Source: Paramoeba atlantica
Taxonomy: Eukaryota; Discosea
Length of the DNA stretch: 64,000 nt
Direction of reading: 5' to 3'
NCBI GenBank assembly: GCA_977017575.1
Contig: CDRNVI010000156.1
Location: 1 to 64,000, forward strand
Program-made: the position numbers and the translations under genes
Shown: positions 52,174 to 64,000 of the stretch, one piece after another
Layout: every line of letters starts with the position of its first letter
Position numbering within the stretch: the first letter of the stretch is position 1
Notes under the pieces: generated by a model
Database searches by the model: none
What the model saw: the letters and a program-made list of their open reading frames with translations, nothing else
What the model was told of the DNA's origin: nothing

Positions 52174-54839
52174 TTATTTGATGGAAAAGTCACGAACTTC
52201 ATTCAAAATAGTATTGGCTTTTCTCAAAACTTCCAAAATTTGCTTGCATTGAGCTCTTCGCTGAGCAACGACCGGAGATTCTTCCAACAAAGAATCAAAA
52301 AAGTCTTCCCGATACAAAGACCCAACCAACTCATTTTGCATACTGTCCTTTGAGTTATTCACCAAAAAGTGCATAATTGTCTTTGGGGTCAAATCCTTGA
52401 TGTTCTTCCTTACGATACCAAAATATGAGACCAACAATGTCTGGATCAATTCGCATTCAAATTTATCTTTGTCGGTTTGCGACCTCCCGGGAGTAATCTG
52501 AGCAGGAACAGGAGCCAACTTATCAACAGAACGTGATTGGTGACCACGACCTTGCTGAGATGGAGGAGGGCCTCCGCTTGGGCCCCCTCCACCCTCTCCT
52601 TTACCAAAGAACACATTAAAAAATGAACCTCCCCCAGCACCATTCTGTTGAGGAGGCGGTCCACCTTGTGGACCTGCAGGAGGGCCATTTGGATTTGGTG
52701 CTCTTCGTCCTGGTCCTCCTGGTCCTCCAGGCCCACTAGGCCCTCCTGGTCCAGGGGCGGGTCCTCCAGGCCCAGGAGGAGCTGGTCTATTTCGTTGTGG
52801 TTGTTGAACAGGCTGTGGATGTTGTGGATGTTGTGGTTGTTGTTGAACAGGTTGTGGTTGTTGGGGACCACCAGGTCCATCACCTCCACCCTGATGAGCT
52901 TGAGCCATTTGTTCGAAGATTCGATAAAAAGCTCCGCCACCTCCAACAAAGTCAGGGTGATTGGTATTGATATAAGACATCTCAACACAGATCAAATTGC
53001 TGACCATTTTCTTTGTTGGGATTCGACATTTACGAAGAAGTTCGTTCGATACATCAATGACTTGCTCTCGCATTTTGGAAAAACGCATCATCTCAGGATT
53101 TTCAAGTTGATTAACGGTTCGTTGAAGTTCATCAAATACAAGATCAACGCATTGTAATGAAGGTTCTTCCAATCGCATGATCTGTCTCTTAACAAGCAAC
53201 TCAAACGCAGCCTCAGGAACAAACAAGGCAGCCTTTGGACCTGTGGCATTACGGATAGCAGTTCGAATGTCATTGTGGGTAAGCCCTTCCAACGGATTGA
53301 TTCGATTTAAACATTCTCCAAAGATATCATTAAAAATGAAGTTAATTCGAGCACCACCAAACAACTCGTGGACAGTCAAATTCCCAGATGTCCCCTCAAT
53401 TGTCTTTTTGTAATCTGTAGAGAATTTCGTGATAACATCCAACAAAAGACCCCCTCGACTCGCAGCACCATCAAGAGCTGAATCACCATAAGACATTAGC
53501 TCTGATTGAGTTTCTGTCAACATCTTGTTCACTTTGACTTTTAACTCTGGCAAACAATCCCGGATATGATTCATCAAAACCTTATTGAGTGTCTTTGTTA
53601 AATATTCAGTTCCACAACGAGATGCGATTTGTCGATAAAGAACATGCTTTTGAAAATATTTCGTTTCATTCTTCAGGGCATCACGAATTGGAGTACCAGA
53701 TTTAATGTCGTGTTGACTTCGGAGGACCACTCCCACAAAACCCAACCTCAAAGGGACAACTCGCCCAAGCAACAGATCCATTGCATCAGTTCCCTTTTTG
53801 AAATAAATAAATATTTTTAAATTCAAAAACTTCTCAATAAAATTCAATTCTAACTCTATTTAACCCACTCTCACCCAACCCAACCCAACCCCAAAACCCA
53901 AAAAGGAGCTTTTCTTTCTCATTCACTCCACCTTTTTTGTCAAAAAAAAAAAAACACATACCTTATCCATAATATCTAATTTAGTAATAACTCCCAAAGT
54001 TCGAGCGCCATCTGGATCAACTTCCTTGGCCAATCGAAGAGCATCAGAAGTTGCGATATCAGAGTTTCCGGGACTTACAGCTAAAATGACAGCGTTCCTT
54101 TAATAAGAATAAAAGTTAATCCCTTTCTCTCGGAATATTATATTCTTTGAAGAAAAAATAACAAAAAAAAAGAGTATTCTTCAAATAAGGAAAGAAGAAA
54201 CAAAAGAAAAATACCTTTTGGTGATATACTCCATCAACATAGCGCGGATTTGCATTTCAATATCCGGTGGTTGGTCGCCAACAGGAACACGAGTCATACC
54301 AGGAAGATCGACAAGAGTCAAGTTGAGGACATGGGGAGAAGAAATTTTCAAATTGATTGGTACACGTGAAATTCCTTTTCCTTTTCCTACCACACGAGAT
54401 GTCTCGTTCTCGATTTCCTCTCTAATTTTATTGAAATCTGTGAAAATCTGTTTTTGGGATGAGAAAAAGGAAATGAAGGGGAAAAAAAAAAGCAAAAAAA
54501 AGCTCTCTTCGCTTTCTCTTCTCTTTCTCTTTCTTGCTTGAACAAAAACCGATAAAAAGAAGAAGGAGAGATCCAAACCGTGTTTGGTTTATGCAAAAAC
54601 TCGCCAATCTCATTCGGTTCAGTCGGTGTATTCACCAATTGCAAAACAAGAGGACGACGAGTAACAATCCCAGAACCTCGAGGAAGAAAATCTCTTCCAA
54701 CAATATGTTCTAACACACTACTCTTTCCACTTGATTGTGCTCCAATGACAACGATTTGGGGAAGATCGATTGGATCAAACCCGCCTACTGATGTGAAGGC
54801 GTCTTGGAGGCGGTTGATCACTGGAATCAGAGTCTCCAT
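52174..54839 (-). CDS. Dynamin-related GTPase (Drp1/Vps1 type)
   Basis: Four exons: 54839-54579, 54447-54215, 54097-53962 and 53793-52174, all in phase. The protein starts [15 protein letters not shown]. The GTPase domain has GAQSSGKSS (G1), LVDLPG (G3) and TKLD (G4). Next come the dynamin middle/stalk ([32 protein letters not shown]), a variable region very rich in Gln, Pro and Gly (about 52500-52900), and a GTPase effector domain ([30 protein letters not shown]). There is no PH domain and no C-terminal proline-rich region, as in Drp1/Vps1 proteins that divide mitochondria or peroxisomes or act in vesicle traffic. The Gly-Pro-rich insert takes the place of the variable B-insert. Confidence 0.92.
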
Positions 54840-55454
54840 TTTTTTCGGAAAGGTTGGAATGAAATTTGAATTTGAGAAGAGAAACAAAGAAGAAAAGGAA
54901 GGAAAGAAGTTGAGAAGAACTGAAAGAGAGAGGAAGTTCAACAAATTTGTTTTTTTTGGAGAAACAAAACAAAAGAAAACGCTCCTTTTTTCTTCTGCGA
55001 ATCCTCTGTTCCCTTCCGAAAGTATTGACTCTTTTTGTATTTTTGTTTTTTATTAAAAGACTTACAAATCAAAATCAAACTGTTTTACTTTTATTAGTAT
55101 AAAAAAGGAATAAAATGGTTTTGATAATATACTTATATGGTGAAATATTGTTGATGACGTCATCGATAACGTCACCTCCCTTTTTCGGTTTTTGTTTTTT
55201 GGGATTTTTTCTTTCTTTTTGGTTTTTATTTTTTTTTTTCTTCTTTTTTTCTTCTTTTTTTTTCTTTCTATTTTTTTTGGTGGAGAGTCAAAGAGAAAAA
55301 GAGACAAGAAAAGAATCTTTTAAAATTTATTTTTCTTTTTTCTTGGTCTCATTCTCTCTTTTCCTGAACTTTATTATAGAACTCTCTTTCTCTTCTTTTC
55401 GGATAAAAAATTCTCTTTCTTTTCAACCCTTCTCCCCCCTGAAAAACCAAAAAA
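54840..55454. promoter_or_regulatory. Divergent promoter region, dynamin and PTB-like genes
   Basis: About 615 bases. The left part is minus-strand leader, the middle is AT-rich with TGACGTCATCGATAACGTCA near 55154-55173, which holds a CRE-like palindrome TGACGTCA and a second near-copy, and the right part is strongly T-rich. No gene recognised. Confidence 0.5.
55155..55173. promoter_or_regulatory. CRE-like palindrome TGACGTCA
   Basis: TGATGACGTCATCGATAACGTCACC contains the perfect palindrome TGACGTCA followed by AACGTCA, midway between two divergent genes. TGACGTCA is the classical bZIP (CREB/ATF) site; use in this organism is inference. Confidence 0.45.
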
Positions 55455-57790
55455 ATGGATGGGTCTGATAACTCTCTCTTTTCTCTCTTTCCTCTTTTCT
55501 TTTCTCTTTCTCTGTTCTGATCTTCTTTTCTTTTTTCTATTTTTCTGGTTCTTTTTCTCTGAATCTCTGATTTTTCGAATTCTCTTCTGTATTGGTTGAA
55601 TCACGTTCTCTCTCTCTTCTTGTTCTCTCTTGGGCTTTCTCTTTTTCTGATCTCTGTCGTTTACTCTTTCAATCTCCTCTCTCTCTCTCTCTCTCTCTTC
55701 GATTTTAATCTTTTGTCCATCCAATCATCCGTCCTCCTCTCTCCTCTCTTCTCTGATGCTCCAAAAAAACAATATCAACAAATAATAATTTGTAGCAAAA
55801 GAGGAAGAGAAGAATATGAACAAAGTGGCAACTTCGCCAAAAGAGCTCGTGTAAACGAGGAACAAGCACCCTCAAAAGTATTACATGTACGATCTCTCCC
55901 CCCTGACACCACAGAAGCAGAACTTGGTCAACTCTGTATGCCATTTGGGCGTGTGGTTGGCGTTTTAATGTTAAGTGGAAAAGGACAAGCTTTTGTTCAA
56001 ATGGAAGATGTTACACAAGCAACTGCTCTTGTTCAATATTATGCTTCTGTTCATGCTGTTGTTCGTGGTTCTGTTGTATTTTTTCAGTTTTCGAACCGGA
56101 GTGAGCTTTCGACAAATCATTCTTCGAATGCGGTATTATTTTTCATCTTCCCTCCTCTTTTCTTTTTTTCACTTTCTTAAAGAGAAAGTGTGTTATATTA
56201 AGATTGTTTTGTTTTGTTTTTCGAAATATTATCTCAAAACTTTAAAATTTAGGAGAAACAAAATCGGGTTTTGCTTGTCTCAGTATCAAATTTAATGTAT
56301 CCAATCACAATCGATGTCTTGCAACGTGTATTTAAGAAGTATGGTGTCATTCTTCGAATTGTCACTTTTTCAAAAGGGGCTTCTCTTCAAGCATTAATTG
56401 AGTTTGACCAAACTCTGTCTGCGGTTCAAGCGAAAACGGTATGATTGAAAAAGAATCTTCTTTTCATTTTTTTTCTTCTTCTTCTGATTCTTTTGTTCAA
56501 AAACATTTCTTTTTTCTTTGCTGAATCTTTAATCGATTTTATTTTATTTTTATTTTTGTTTTTTTTTAAAAACAGGAATTGGAAGGACAGAATATCTATG
56601 CAGGATGTTGCACTCTGAGCATTCAGTTTTCAAATTTAGAATCCGTCACAGTCAAGTTCAACAACGATAAAAGCAGAGATTTTACGAACCCTCATCTTCC
56701 AAGTGGTACCAACGATTCAGCAGGAACTGAGTTGGGTGGATATCCGATGGGTGCTTTTGGTGCTGGTTCATTTTTTGTTTTTGTTTTTGTTTTTGTTTTT
56801 TTCCCCTCTCATTCTCTCTCTCTCTTTTCCTCTCCTTGTTTTTCTCTTCTTTTTCTCTTCTTTTTCTCTTCTTTTCTCTTCTTTTCTTTTTTCTCTTTTC
56901 TTTCAGAACTCAAGATTTTTTTGTTTTTCAGGTTATGGAAATCCATCTGCCCTCCAAATGGGAGGAATGGGTCAATCGATGGGTTATGGTCAAGGTGGCT
57001 CAAACCCTATGGCCATGGGGATGGGGATGTCTGCTGGTCCCTCTGTATTAATTGTTTCTAATTTGGAAGAAAATCGTGTAAATCCTGATGCTATTTTTAC
57101 GTAAGTATTTTTGATTAATTTATTCGAATCTGTTTTTTTAAACGATCAAATTAATTTTTTCTTTTGGTGATTTTTGATTATGAATTGTCTTTTTTTAAAA
57201 TTCTATTTTTTCTTTTTTCTAGTCTCTTTGGAGTTTATGGAGATGTTGTTCGTGTAAAAATTTTGTACAATCGAAAGGATACTGCTCTTGTTCAGTTTAC
57301 CAACTCACTCGGGGCTGAAAATGCTTATCAAAATTTGAATGGAGTTTCTTTGTTTGGGAAACCTTTAAAAGTCAACTTCTCCAAACATCAACAAGTTTCA
57401 CTTCCAAAAGAACCAGTTTCTGAATCAGATATGCTTTTAACAAAAGACTTTTCGAATTCTCCTCTTCATCGTTTCAAGGTTTTACTCTCGTTTCTCTCTC
57501 TCGCCCCACCTCTTTTATTTTATTCTCTCTTCTCTCTTCTTCTTCTCTTTTATTTATCTTCTTCTCTTTATTTATCTTCTCTTTTATTTATCTTCTTCTC
57601 TTTTATTTATATTTATCTTTTTCTTTTTCCTTTTTCTAGAATCCAAACAGTAAACACACATCACATCTCATCCACCCAGTGGAAATGTTACATGTCCACA
57701 ACCTCCCAGTTGAAACAACTGATGAGCAATTGCTTTCTATGTTTGGTCAATATGGGACTGTTGTTGCTTACAAATTTTTTGAGTAAGTTG

Positions 57791-57826
<36 letters not shown>

Positions 57827-58230
57827 TGTTTTGTTTTTGTTTTGTTTTTGTTTTGTTTTTGTTTTGTTTTTGTTTTGTTTTTGTTTTGTTTTTGTTTTGT
57901 TTTTGTTTTGTTTTTGTTTTGTTTTTGTTTTGTTTTTGTTTTGTTTTTGTTTTGTTTTTGTTGATTTGATTTGTTTTGTTTTGTTTTGAATATTTTTTTG
58001 TTGGATTCTTTTATTTCTTGTTGTATTCTTCTTCTTCTTCTTGGTTCTTTTTATTGAATATTCACTTTTTTTTTAGATCCAATCGAAGAATGGCTCTTGT
58101 TCAATTCACGACCGTGGAAGAAGCAACCCACGCACTTGTGTATCTCCATGGTTTTAAGATGACTGAGACCTCACATATTCGTGTTTCCTTTTCCAAATCT
58201 AAGATTCATAAGGCTGGTGAACAAGCATGA
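55455..58230 (+). CDS. PTBP: Polypyrimidine-tract-binding-like protein, four RRMs
   Basis: Exon 1 (55455-55462) encodes only MDG; exon 2 (55796-56132) continues with a KRG-containing stretch, recalling the start of animal PTBP1. RRM1: [20 protein letters not shown] and [16 protein letters not shown]2: [19 protein letters not shown] (exon from 56253) ending near 56640. RRM3: [18 protein letters not shown] and DTALVQF. RRM4: [20 protein letters not shown] and RMALVQF, with stop at 58230 after HKAGEQA. A Gly/Met-rich linker lies between RRM2 and RRM3. PTB proteins bind CU-rich RNA and steer splicing. That is pertinent here, since introns in this genome are long pyrimidine tracts. The last intron holds a T-rich repeat listed separately. 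Confidence 0.9.
57790..57963 (+). repeat. 11-base TTTTGTTTTTG minisatellite in the last PTB intron
   Basis: About fifteen tandem units of TTTTGTTTTTG, almost uninterrupted, inside the intron between the two halves of RRM4. All T and G on the coding strand. Confidence 0.9.
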
Positions 58231-58528
58231 AAAGAGAAAAAAAAAACAAAAAAAACAAAACCAAAAACAAAAACAAAAAAAAAAGAAAAAAAAAAGCAAA
58301 AATGTGAAGAAGATCTTCACAAATGATCTCATTTTGGGGGACAAGGAAACGAGAGAAGGTGTTTTTTCTCCTTTTTTTTTTTTGTAAAAAAGAAAAAATT
58401 ATCATAAAAAAAAAATTCTTTTCAAAAAAAATTCTTCTCTTTTCTTTCTTTTTCTTTCTTTTCTCTTTCTTTTTCAAAAAAGTCTTTCTTTTTAACGGTC
58501 TTCTCTTTCGGGGAAAACCAAAAAAAAG

Positions 58529-59805
58529 ATGGTTTTCGAACTGATTGGTGGTCTCATTTCTTTGGTTCTTCTTCTCATTCCCGTTTTTCTTATTCCTCTC
58601 TCTCTTTTGTGGGATTTTGAGTTCAGTTTGACAATTTCTTTTGCGTTTGTCTCTGGTCATTTTCTCTTGTTTTTTTTGAAACAATTCCAAAAGAAAGAAG
58701 TCCACTCTCTTTTCGATTTCTTCTTCTTCCTCTTTTTCATTCCTTTATGTTTTCTGTTCTTTTCCCCCCAATTCCCCTTTCTTTTCCAATTCTACGGAAT
58801 GGTTGTCAATCTCTCTCGAGGAATTGTATTGGGAATTGAAGCATTTCAAGCATCTCGTTTGTTTTGTTTGGTTGGTCAAATTGGTGCAAATCATTCTGAT
58901 TCTTTTGGCGATGAGGATTCTTCAAATCGTTGGAACTATTTTTTGGTTTTTGTTTCTTCCTTTTGTAATTCTTTCTCTTTTTATCTCTTTTATCTTGCGG
59001 TGGTCCAAACTTCCTCTCTCGATTTCTTTTCGACTTCTCTCCTTTCGGGAACAGCTTCTTCTTTTGTGACAATCTTCTTTGTCATTTTGATTTATCGAAG
59101 ACTTTCTTCTTCTTCCTCTCTTCGGGGGAATCTTCTTGATGTTAGTTTCTTGGGATTGTATTTGTCTTTTATTGTTTGGATTTCAGTTTCTGATCATTCT
59201 CTTTTTTTCTCTGTTGAAGAAGAATCAAGACAACAACAACAACAACAACATCTTCAACATCTTCAACCATCAGATGCCAAATCATTCTTTTTGTTTTCTC
59301 CTTCTCTCTTTGACTGGATTTCAGAAACTTTGTCGTTTCCAATCTCCTTCAAAAATCGTCTGACCATCTTCTTTCTTTCTTTTGGACTTGAACATGTTTT
59401 TTCGCTCTTTTGTTCTCTGGCATCGGTTCTCTCTCTTTCTGTCACATTTTATTCAGATCAATTTGATGAAATTGAATTTGGTGGATGGGATTTTTCCAAT
59501 CTTCTCCAGGTCTGTTGTTTCTTTTCTCTTCTTCTTTTTTGTTTGTTTGTTTGATTTGGAGGAGAGAGAGAGAGAAAAAAAAAGAGAGAACAAGTTCAGA
59601 AAAGAAGGAAGAACCTGAGATTCATTTATTGATGATTTGACAAACCATTTAGGCAATATCTTTGTTCTTGTACACAAACATTCTCTACACAATCACAGAT
59701 AATGTTGCTTTTTCATCTGAAAGTGGAAGAATCATTCAAGTGATTGTGGCCATTGCTTCGTATGGTTTCGTCGTTTGTTTCCCTCTCTTACAAAATGAAT
59801 TTTGA
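58529..59805 (+). CDS. Multipass membrane protein, possibly Ice2-like
   Basis: Two exons, 58529-59509 and 59653-59805, give 377 residues. The protein starts MVFELIGGLISLVLLLIPVF and is hydrophobic almost throughout. Eight to ten membrane spans separate short loops; one loop carries a Gln run (QQQQQQHLQHLQ) before SFFLFSPSLFDW. The order of features (an FYGMVVNLSRGIVLGIEAFQ segment, then SNRWNYF, and a late WDFSNLLQAISLFLYTNIL) loosely recalls fungal Ice2, an ER membrane protein, but this is a weak impression. Because the region is T-rich, part of the apparent hydrophobicity could be compositional, yet the long open frame and clean splice support a real gene. Confidence 0.6.
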
Positions 59806-60092
59806 ACAAAAAAAATAAGAAAAGGGACAACCAAAAGTTGTTCAAAGAAAACAAAACAAAAAGAAAAAGAAACAAAAGAGAAAAAAACCAAAACAAAAAA
59901 AAAAAAACAAAAAGAGAAAAAGAAATCTTTTTTGATTTCGCCAAACAAAACCAAAACGAACCAAAAAAGGAGAAGAAAAGATAAAAATGTCAAAGGACGT
60001 CAAAAAAACCATTTTTTTGACTCTGAAAAAACGCTCACGTCACAACGCTTTTTTTTCTCTTTTTTTCCTCTCTCTTTCTTCCTCTTCTCAAG

Positions 60093-61058
60093 ATGGTTTG
60101 TTTTTTCTCCTTTTTCCCTCTCTCTCTCTCTTGAACCCAATAACCAATTTACCTGTGTTCTCGATCTAATATTGCCATCAAATTCCCACATTCAAAAAAT
60201 TGTGTTCAATCGCAGTTTTAACAAAGTTCTAACGACTTGCCAATTTTTTAACAGCCTTACAAGCGTTGTGTTCAAGTCGGGCGAGTGGTTTTGATCAACT
60301 TTGGCCCACAAGTTGGCAAACTTGCTGTCATTGTCAATGTCCTTGACCAAAATCGCGTATGTTCTTCGTTTCAATTCTCCCTTTTAACCCCATCTATGAT
60401 TTTTTATTTTTTCTGTGCACACTCCTCTCTCTTCTCGGGAGAAAAAGGCTGAAAAACCCCAAACACAACAAAAACACAACAAAAACACAACAACAAACAC
60501 AACAAACAAATTTCCTTATCAACATTTCCCATCAGGTCCAAATTGACGGCCCATTGTCCAATGTCTCCCGACAAGTGATCAACCTCAAGAGATTGTCCTT
60601 GACCGACTTCACCATCAAAATTCAACATGGTGCTCGTCAAGCCACTGTTGCAGCAGCTTGGAAGAAGGCTGATGTCTCTGCTAAGGTAAATTGAAAAACA
60701 AAATTAATTCTTTTTTCTTTTTCATTCTTTTTTCATTCTTTTTTATTGATGTTTGTTTTCCCTTCCAGTGGGAACAAACCGCTTGGGCCCAAAAGAGAGC
60801 AGCCAAGACTCACCGTGCTGAGATGACCGATTTCGATCGTTTCCGCCTCATGAAAGCAAGAAAGAGGGTTTTATTTTTTATTTATTTATTAAAAAATCTT
60901 TTTGTGAAAGCAAAAAGAAGACAAGAATTGAGTGTAAAAAAATGAAAAGACTTTTATTGGTTCAAAAAAATCAGACCACTTACCCTTTCTTGTAGCGATC
61001 ACATGTCATCAATAGCGAGACCAACCGTCTTTTGAAGGAAGCAAAGAAGGCTCAATAA
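60093..61058 (+). CDS. RPL14: Ribosomal protein eL14
   Basis: Exons: ATG alone at 60093-60095, then 60255-60356, 60536-60685, 60769-60867 and 60996-61058. The product begins [20 protein letters not shown] and continues [36 protein letters not shown] and [16 protein letters not shown], matching eL14 end to end. A different start (MSKD at 59987) would also splice in frame. I prefer ATG at 60093 because it sits right after a pyrimidine-rich leader (CTCTCTTTCTTCCTCTTCTC), typical of ribosomal-protein mRNAs, and because the RPL5 gene here has the same intron right behind its ATG. Codons are richer in C/G than in neighbouring genes. Confidence 0.9.
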
Positions 61059-61207
61059 AGCAGAGTGGTTGTTAATTCTTTCCCCCTCCCGTCTCTTCTC
61101 AACTTTTTTTCTCCTTTTTGATGCGCTGTGAAATCGTTTGTGTGTGGAGATGTTGGTTTTTGTGCCCTTTTTTCCTTGGGTTTATTCATCTGTCAGTTCG
61201 AACCAAA

Positions 61208-61264
61208 GCACCATAAAAATGGGCATAAAGATAAAACCATTTTATGTTTCAAAAGTTCTGGTGC
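61208..61264 (+). ncRNA. Candidate structured RNA hairpin 1
   Basis: Outer stem GCACCA (61208-61213) with TGGTGC (61259-61264), and inner stem ATAAAAATGG (61213-61222) with CCATTTTAT (61237-61245), leaving a one-sided internal loop. A further CAACAA/TTGTTG stem follows. The shape resembles one half of an H/ACA snoRNA; strand unknown. Confidence 0.3.
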
Positions 61265-61381
61265 AACAATTTGAGGTTGAGCGTCCATTTTGTTGGAGTT
61301 GTGCTTTTCTATCGATTTCAGGGGAGAGTCAACCAAAAGACATTTTCTTTTTTAGAAATGTGTTATTTATTAGCTGATTCA

Positions 61382-61438
61382 GCACCAATTATTGTGGGCA
61401 TGAAACTTGTTTCCTACGTGTCCATTATGCTTTGGTGC
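61382..61438 (+). ncRNA. Candidate structured RNA hairpin 2
   Basis: GCACCAA (61382-61388) pairs with TTGGTGC (61432-61438), the same outer stem as hairpin 1, 174 bases downstream. AGAGGA right after the stem fits the H-box form ANANNA. Only suggestive. Confidence 0.3.
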
Positions 61439-61837
61439 AATAGAGGAGCATTTTTGTCATGATAACAAAGCAAAAGTTTTTAAACAAGCATTGTGATTAT
61501 GACCTTTTGATGCAAAATATTTGGATCGGACAATACAAACAGTTCATACACACCACACAACACAACACATTCTGTTTAAAAAACAAAAAACAAAGCGTTT
61601 GACAATTGTGAGGTGTGAGTCTTCCATTGTGCATGTCTCATATGAAACAAACGCAAAAGAAAAACAGCCTCAGCAACATTAAATTTAAACTTCTCTTTGA
61701 TATCAAAGAATGTGTTTGAATTAATATTGATGGGTGCTGATATCCAAAAAGTGACTCCTGACTCTCTGTGTGTGTGTTGTTTGTGTGGTGTGTACTCAAC
61801 AAAAATGAGTGTTGTGATTTTTGAATATCTCTTTTGG

Positions 61838-62150
61838 GATTTATGCTTTTGCTAGTGGGAAGATGAAATAATAAGTACAACATCTTCCTGTGGAGAAAAG
61901 CTGGGCATATTTTGCATCGGCTCATGCGAATAACACAGGAAAATATTTGTTGTGTTGTTCGTGATTCTTTGATGCGTTTTTTATTTTGTTGTTGGTTGTT
62001 TCTTGGAATTTATGCTTTTGCTAGTGGGAAGATGAAATAATAAATACAACATCTTCCTGTGGAGAAAAGCTGGACATCTGTTGCATCGGCTCATGCAAAC
62101 AACACAGGAAAATATTTGTTGTGTTGTTCGTGATTCTTTGATGCGTTTTT
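61838..62150. repeat. Two direct copies of a ~145-base element, period 169
   Basis: Copies at 61838-61980 and 62005-62150 match nearly throughout. Each contains stem GGAAGATG/CATCTTCC inside an outer GCTTTT/AAAAGC stem with an internal loop, then a small hairpin around CGGCTC (TTGCAT/ATGCAA). In copy 1 that stem reads TTGCAT/ATGCGAA, so pairing survives a change. Both end TTGTTCGTGATTCTTTGATGCG. Confidence 0.85.
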
Positions 62151-62321
62151 GTTAGTTGTTGGTATTTGTTTGTTTATCAGAGAGAGAGAGAGAGAGGGAG
62201 AAGAAAAGAGGGAGAAGAAAAGTAGGAAAATAAATAAGAATAATAAATAAATAAAAAAAAAAAGAGTCGTTAGTAGATTATGAACATTATATGAAGTTAT
62301 TTAGTTTAAAATGAGTTTTTT

Positions 62322-63551
<1,230 letters not shown>

Positions 63552-64000
63552 GGCGACGGAGGAGAGAGAAGGAAGAGAGGAAAAAGAAGAAAAAGAAAAA
63601 AAAGAGAAAAAGTTTTTTTTGAGTGCATTTCTCATACAAAAAAATCTTTTTCCCCAAGTGACGCTATTTCCTTTTTTGAACATTTAATAATTTCCTTTAT
63701 TTGGAAATTATCTTTATTTGGAAACAGTGAATGAAATGACGAAACGGGCAGAAAGAGTCGGTCTTTTTATCATTGTTTTTGGTTCTTTTCAAAGATGAAA
63801 ATAACCAATCTATTTTGGGGAGTGGTAGGAGAAAATATCAAAAACAACCGGTCTTCTTTCTTTTTGCTTTTGAAATTAACGTTCTGTTTGTCCCTTCAAA
63901 AAGAGAGAAGAAAATATCGAACTGGTGAAGGGGAAAAAAGAAGCTATGGATGAGAGGTCTTTTATTCCTCCTCTCCACTTTTCTTCTGAGGGAGTGGAGG
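63552..64000. other. Upstream region of RPL5
   Basis: Just above the ATG the minus strand is a long CT tract (63560-63625), consistent with a pyrimidine-rich ribosomal-protein leader. Beyond it the sequence is A/T-rich to the window edge with no recognised gene. Confidence 0.45.

Larger units (their letters stand above)
61059..62321. other. 1.26-kb non-coding stretch with hairpins and a tandem repeat
   Basis: No convincing open frame. Composition is balanced, unlike the skewed introns and spacers elsewhere. It holds two hairpins sharing GCACCA/TGGTGC stems (61208-61264, 61382-61438) and two copies of a 145-base element with its own stems (61838-61980 and 62005-62150). These look like structured RNA, perhaps snoRNA; type not identified. 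Confidence 0.55.

Noticed and set aside
57790-57963. TTTTG repeat as a coding Cys-Phe repeat protein
   Set aside because: It lies between two halves of RRM4 with good splice sites; the frame is intronic read-through.
58529-59509. Membrane protein as pure T-rich artefact
   Set aside because: A 981-base open frame on the same strand as its neighbours, with an in-phase second exon and non-repetitive loops, argues for a real gene.
59987-59998. MSKD first exon for eL14
   Set aside because: In phase and possible, but the ATG at 60093 after a pyrimidine-rich leader fits eL14 starts and the RPL5 gene design better.

Overview
This window is nuclear DNA of an intron-rich, AT-rich eukaryote. Almost every gene is split by short GT-AG introns (about 60-300 bases). 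The introns are strikingly pyrimidine-rich on the coding strand, so gene direction can be read from base composition alone. A class I PI3-kinase with a Ras-binding domain, two TRIM-NHL proteins, a PTB splicing factor, a dynamin and a fused Sld2-RecQ4 helicase suggest a unicellular member of Amorphea or another complex amoeboid or flagellate protist. I cannot name the species. No virus-like element, LTR element or intact transposon was seen.

Layout. 0.4-5.9 kb: a tail-to-tail inverted pair of TRIM-NHL genes. 6.9-14.4 kb: a PI3-kinase gene of about 35 exons with an N-terminal C1 domain and a tRNA-Asp gene inside one intron. 14.6-15.4 kb: an atypical Ras-like GTPase. 15.8-19.5 kb: two tandem ankyrin-repeat genes with the same C-terminal tail. 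19.6-34.7 kb: nine secreted proteins, each with two mannose-6-phosphate-receptor-homology (MRH) lectin modules and a Cys-rich end domain. This array includes a near-palindromic gene pair and a recent tandem duplication. 35.0-41.7 kb: a RecQ4 helicase with an Sld2-like N terminus. 41.8-43.7 kb: two SAM-SAM-PB1 genes. 43.9-47.5 kb: an unrecognised coiled-coil, RD/Gln-rich protein. 47.8-48.7 kb: an unrecognised small gene. 48.9-51.7 kb: an RGG-rich protein with an RNase D/Rrp6 fold that has lost its catalytic acids. 52.2-54.8 kb: a dynamin-family GTPase. 55.5-58.2 kb: a four-RRM PTB-like protein. 58.5-59.8 kb: a multipass membrane protein. 60.1-63.6 kb: ribosomal proteins eL14 and uL18 (RPL5), flanking a structured, repeat-bearing non-coding stretch.

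Functionally the left part is signalling: PI3K next to a Ras-like GTPase, and E3 ligases. The middle is a lineage-specific secreted lectin family. The right part is housekeeping RNA, DNA and membrane machinery. The best candidates for something undescribed are the MRH lectin array, the C1-PI3K fusion, the Ras-like protein lacking the DxxG glycine and Gln61 but carrying an N-myristoylation signal, the pseudo-exonuclease, and the non-coding hairpin/repeat region at 61.1-62.2 kb.
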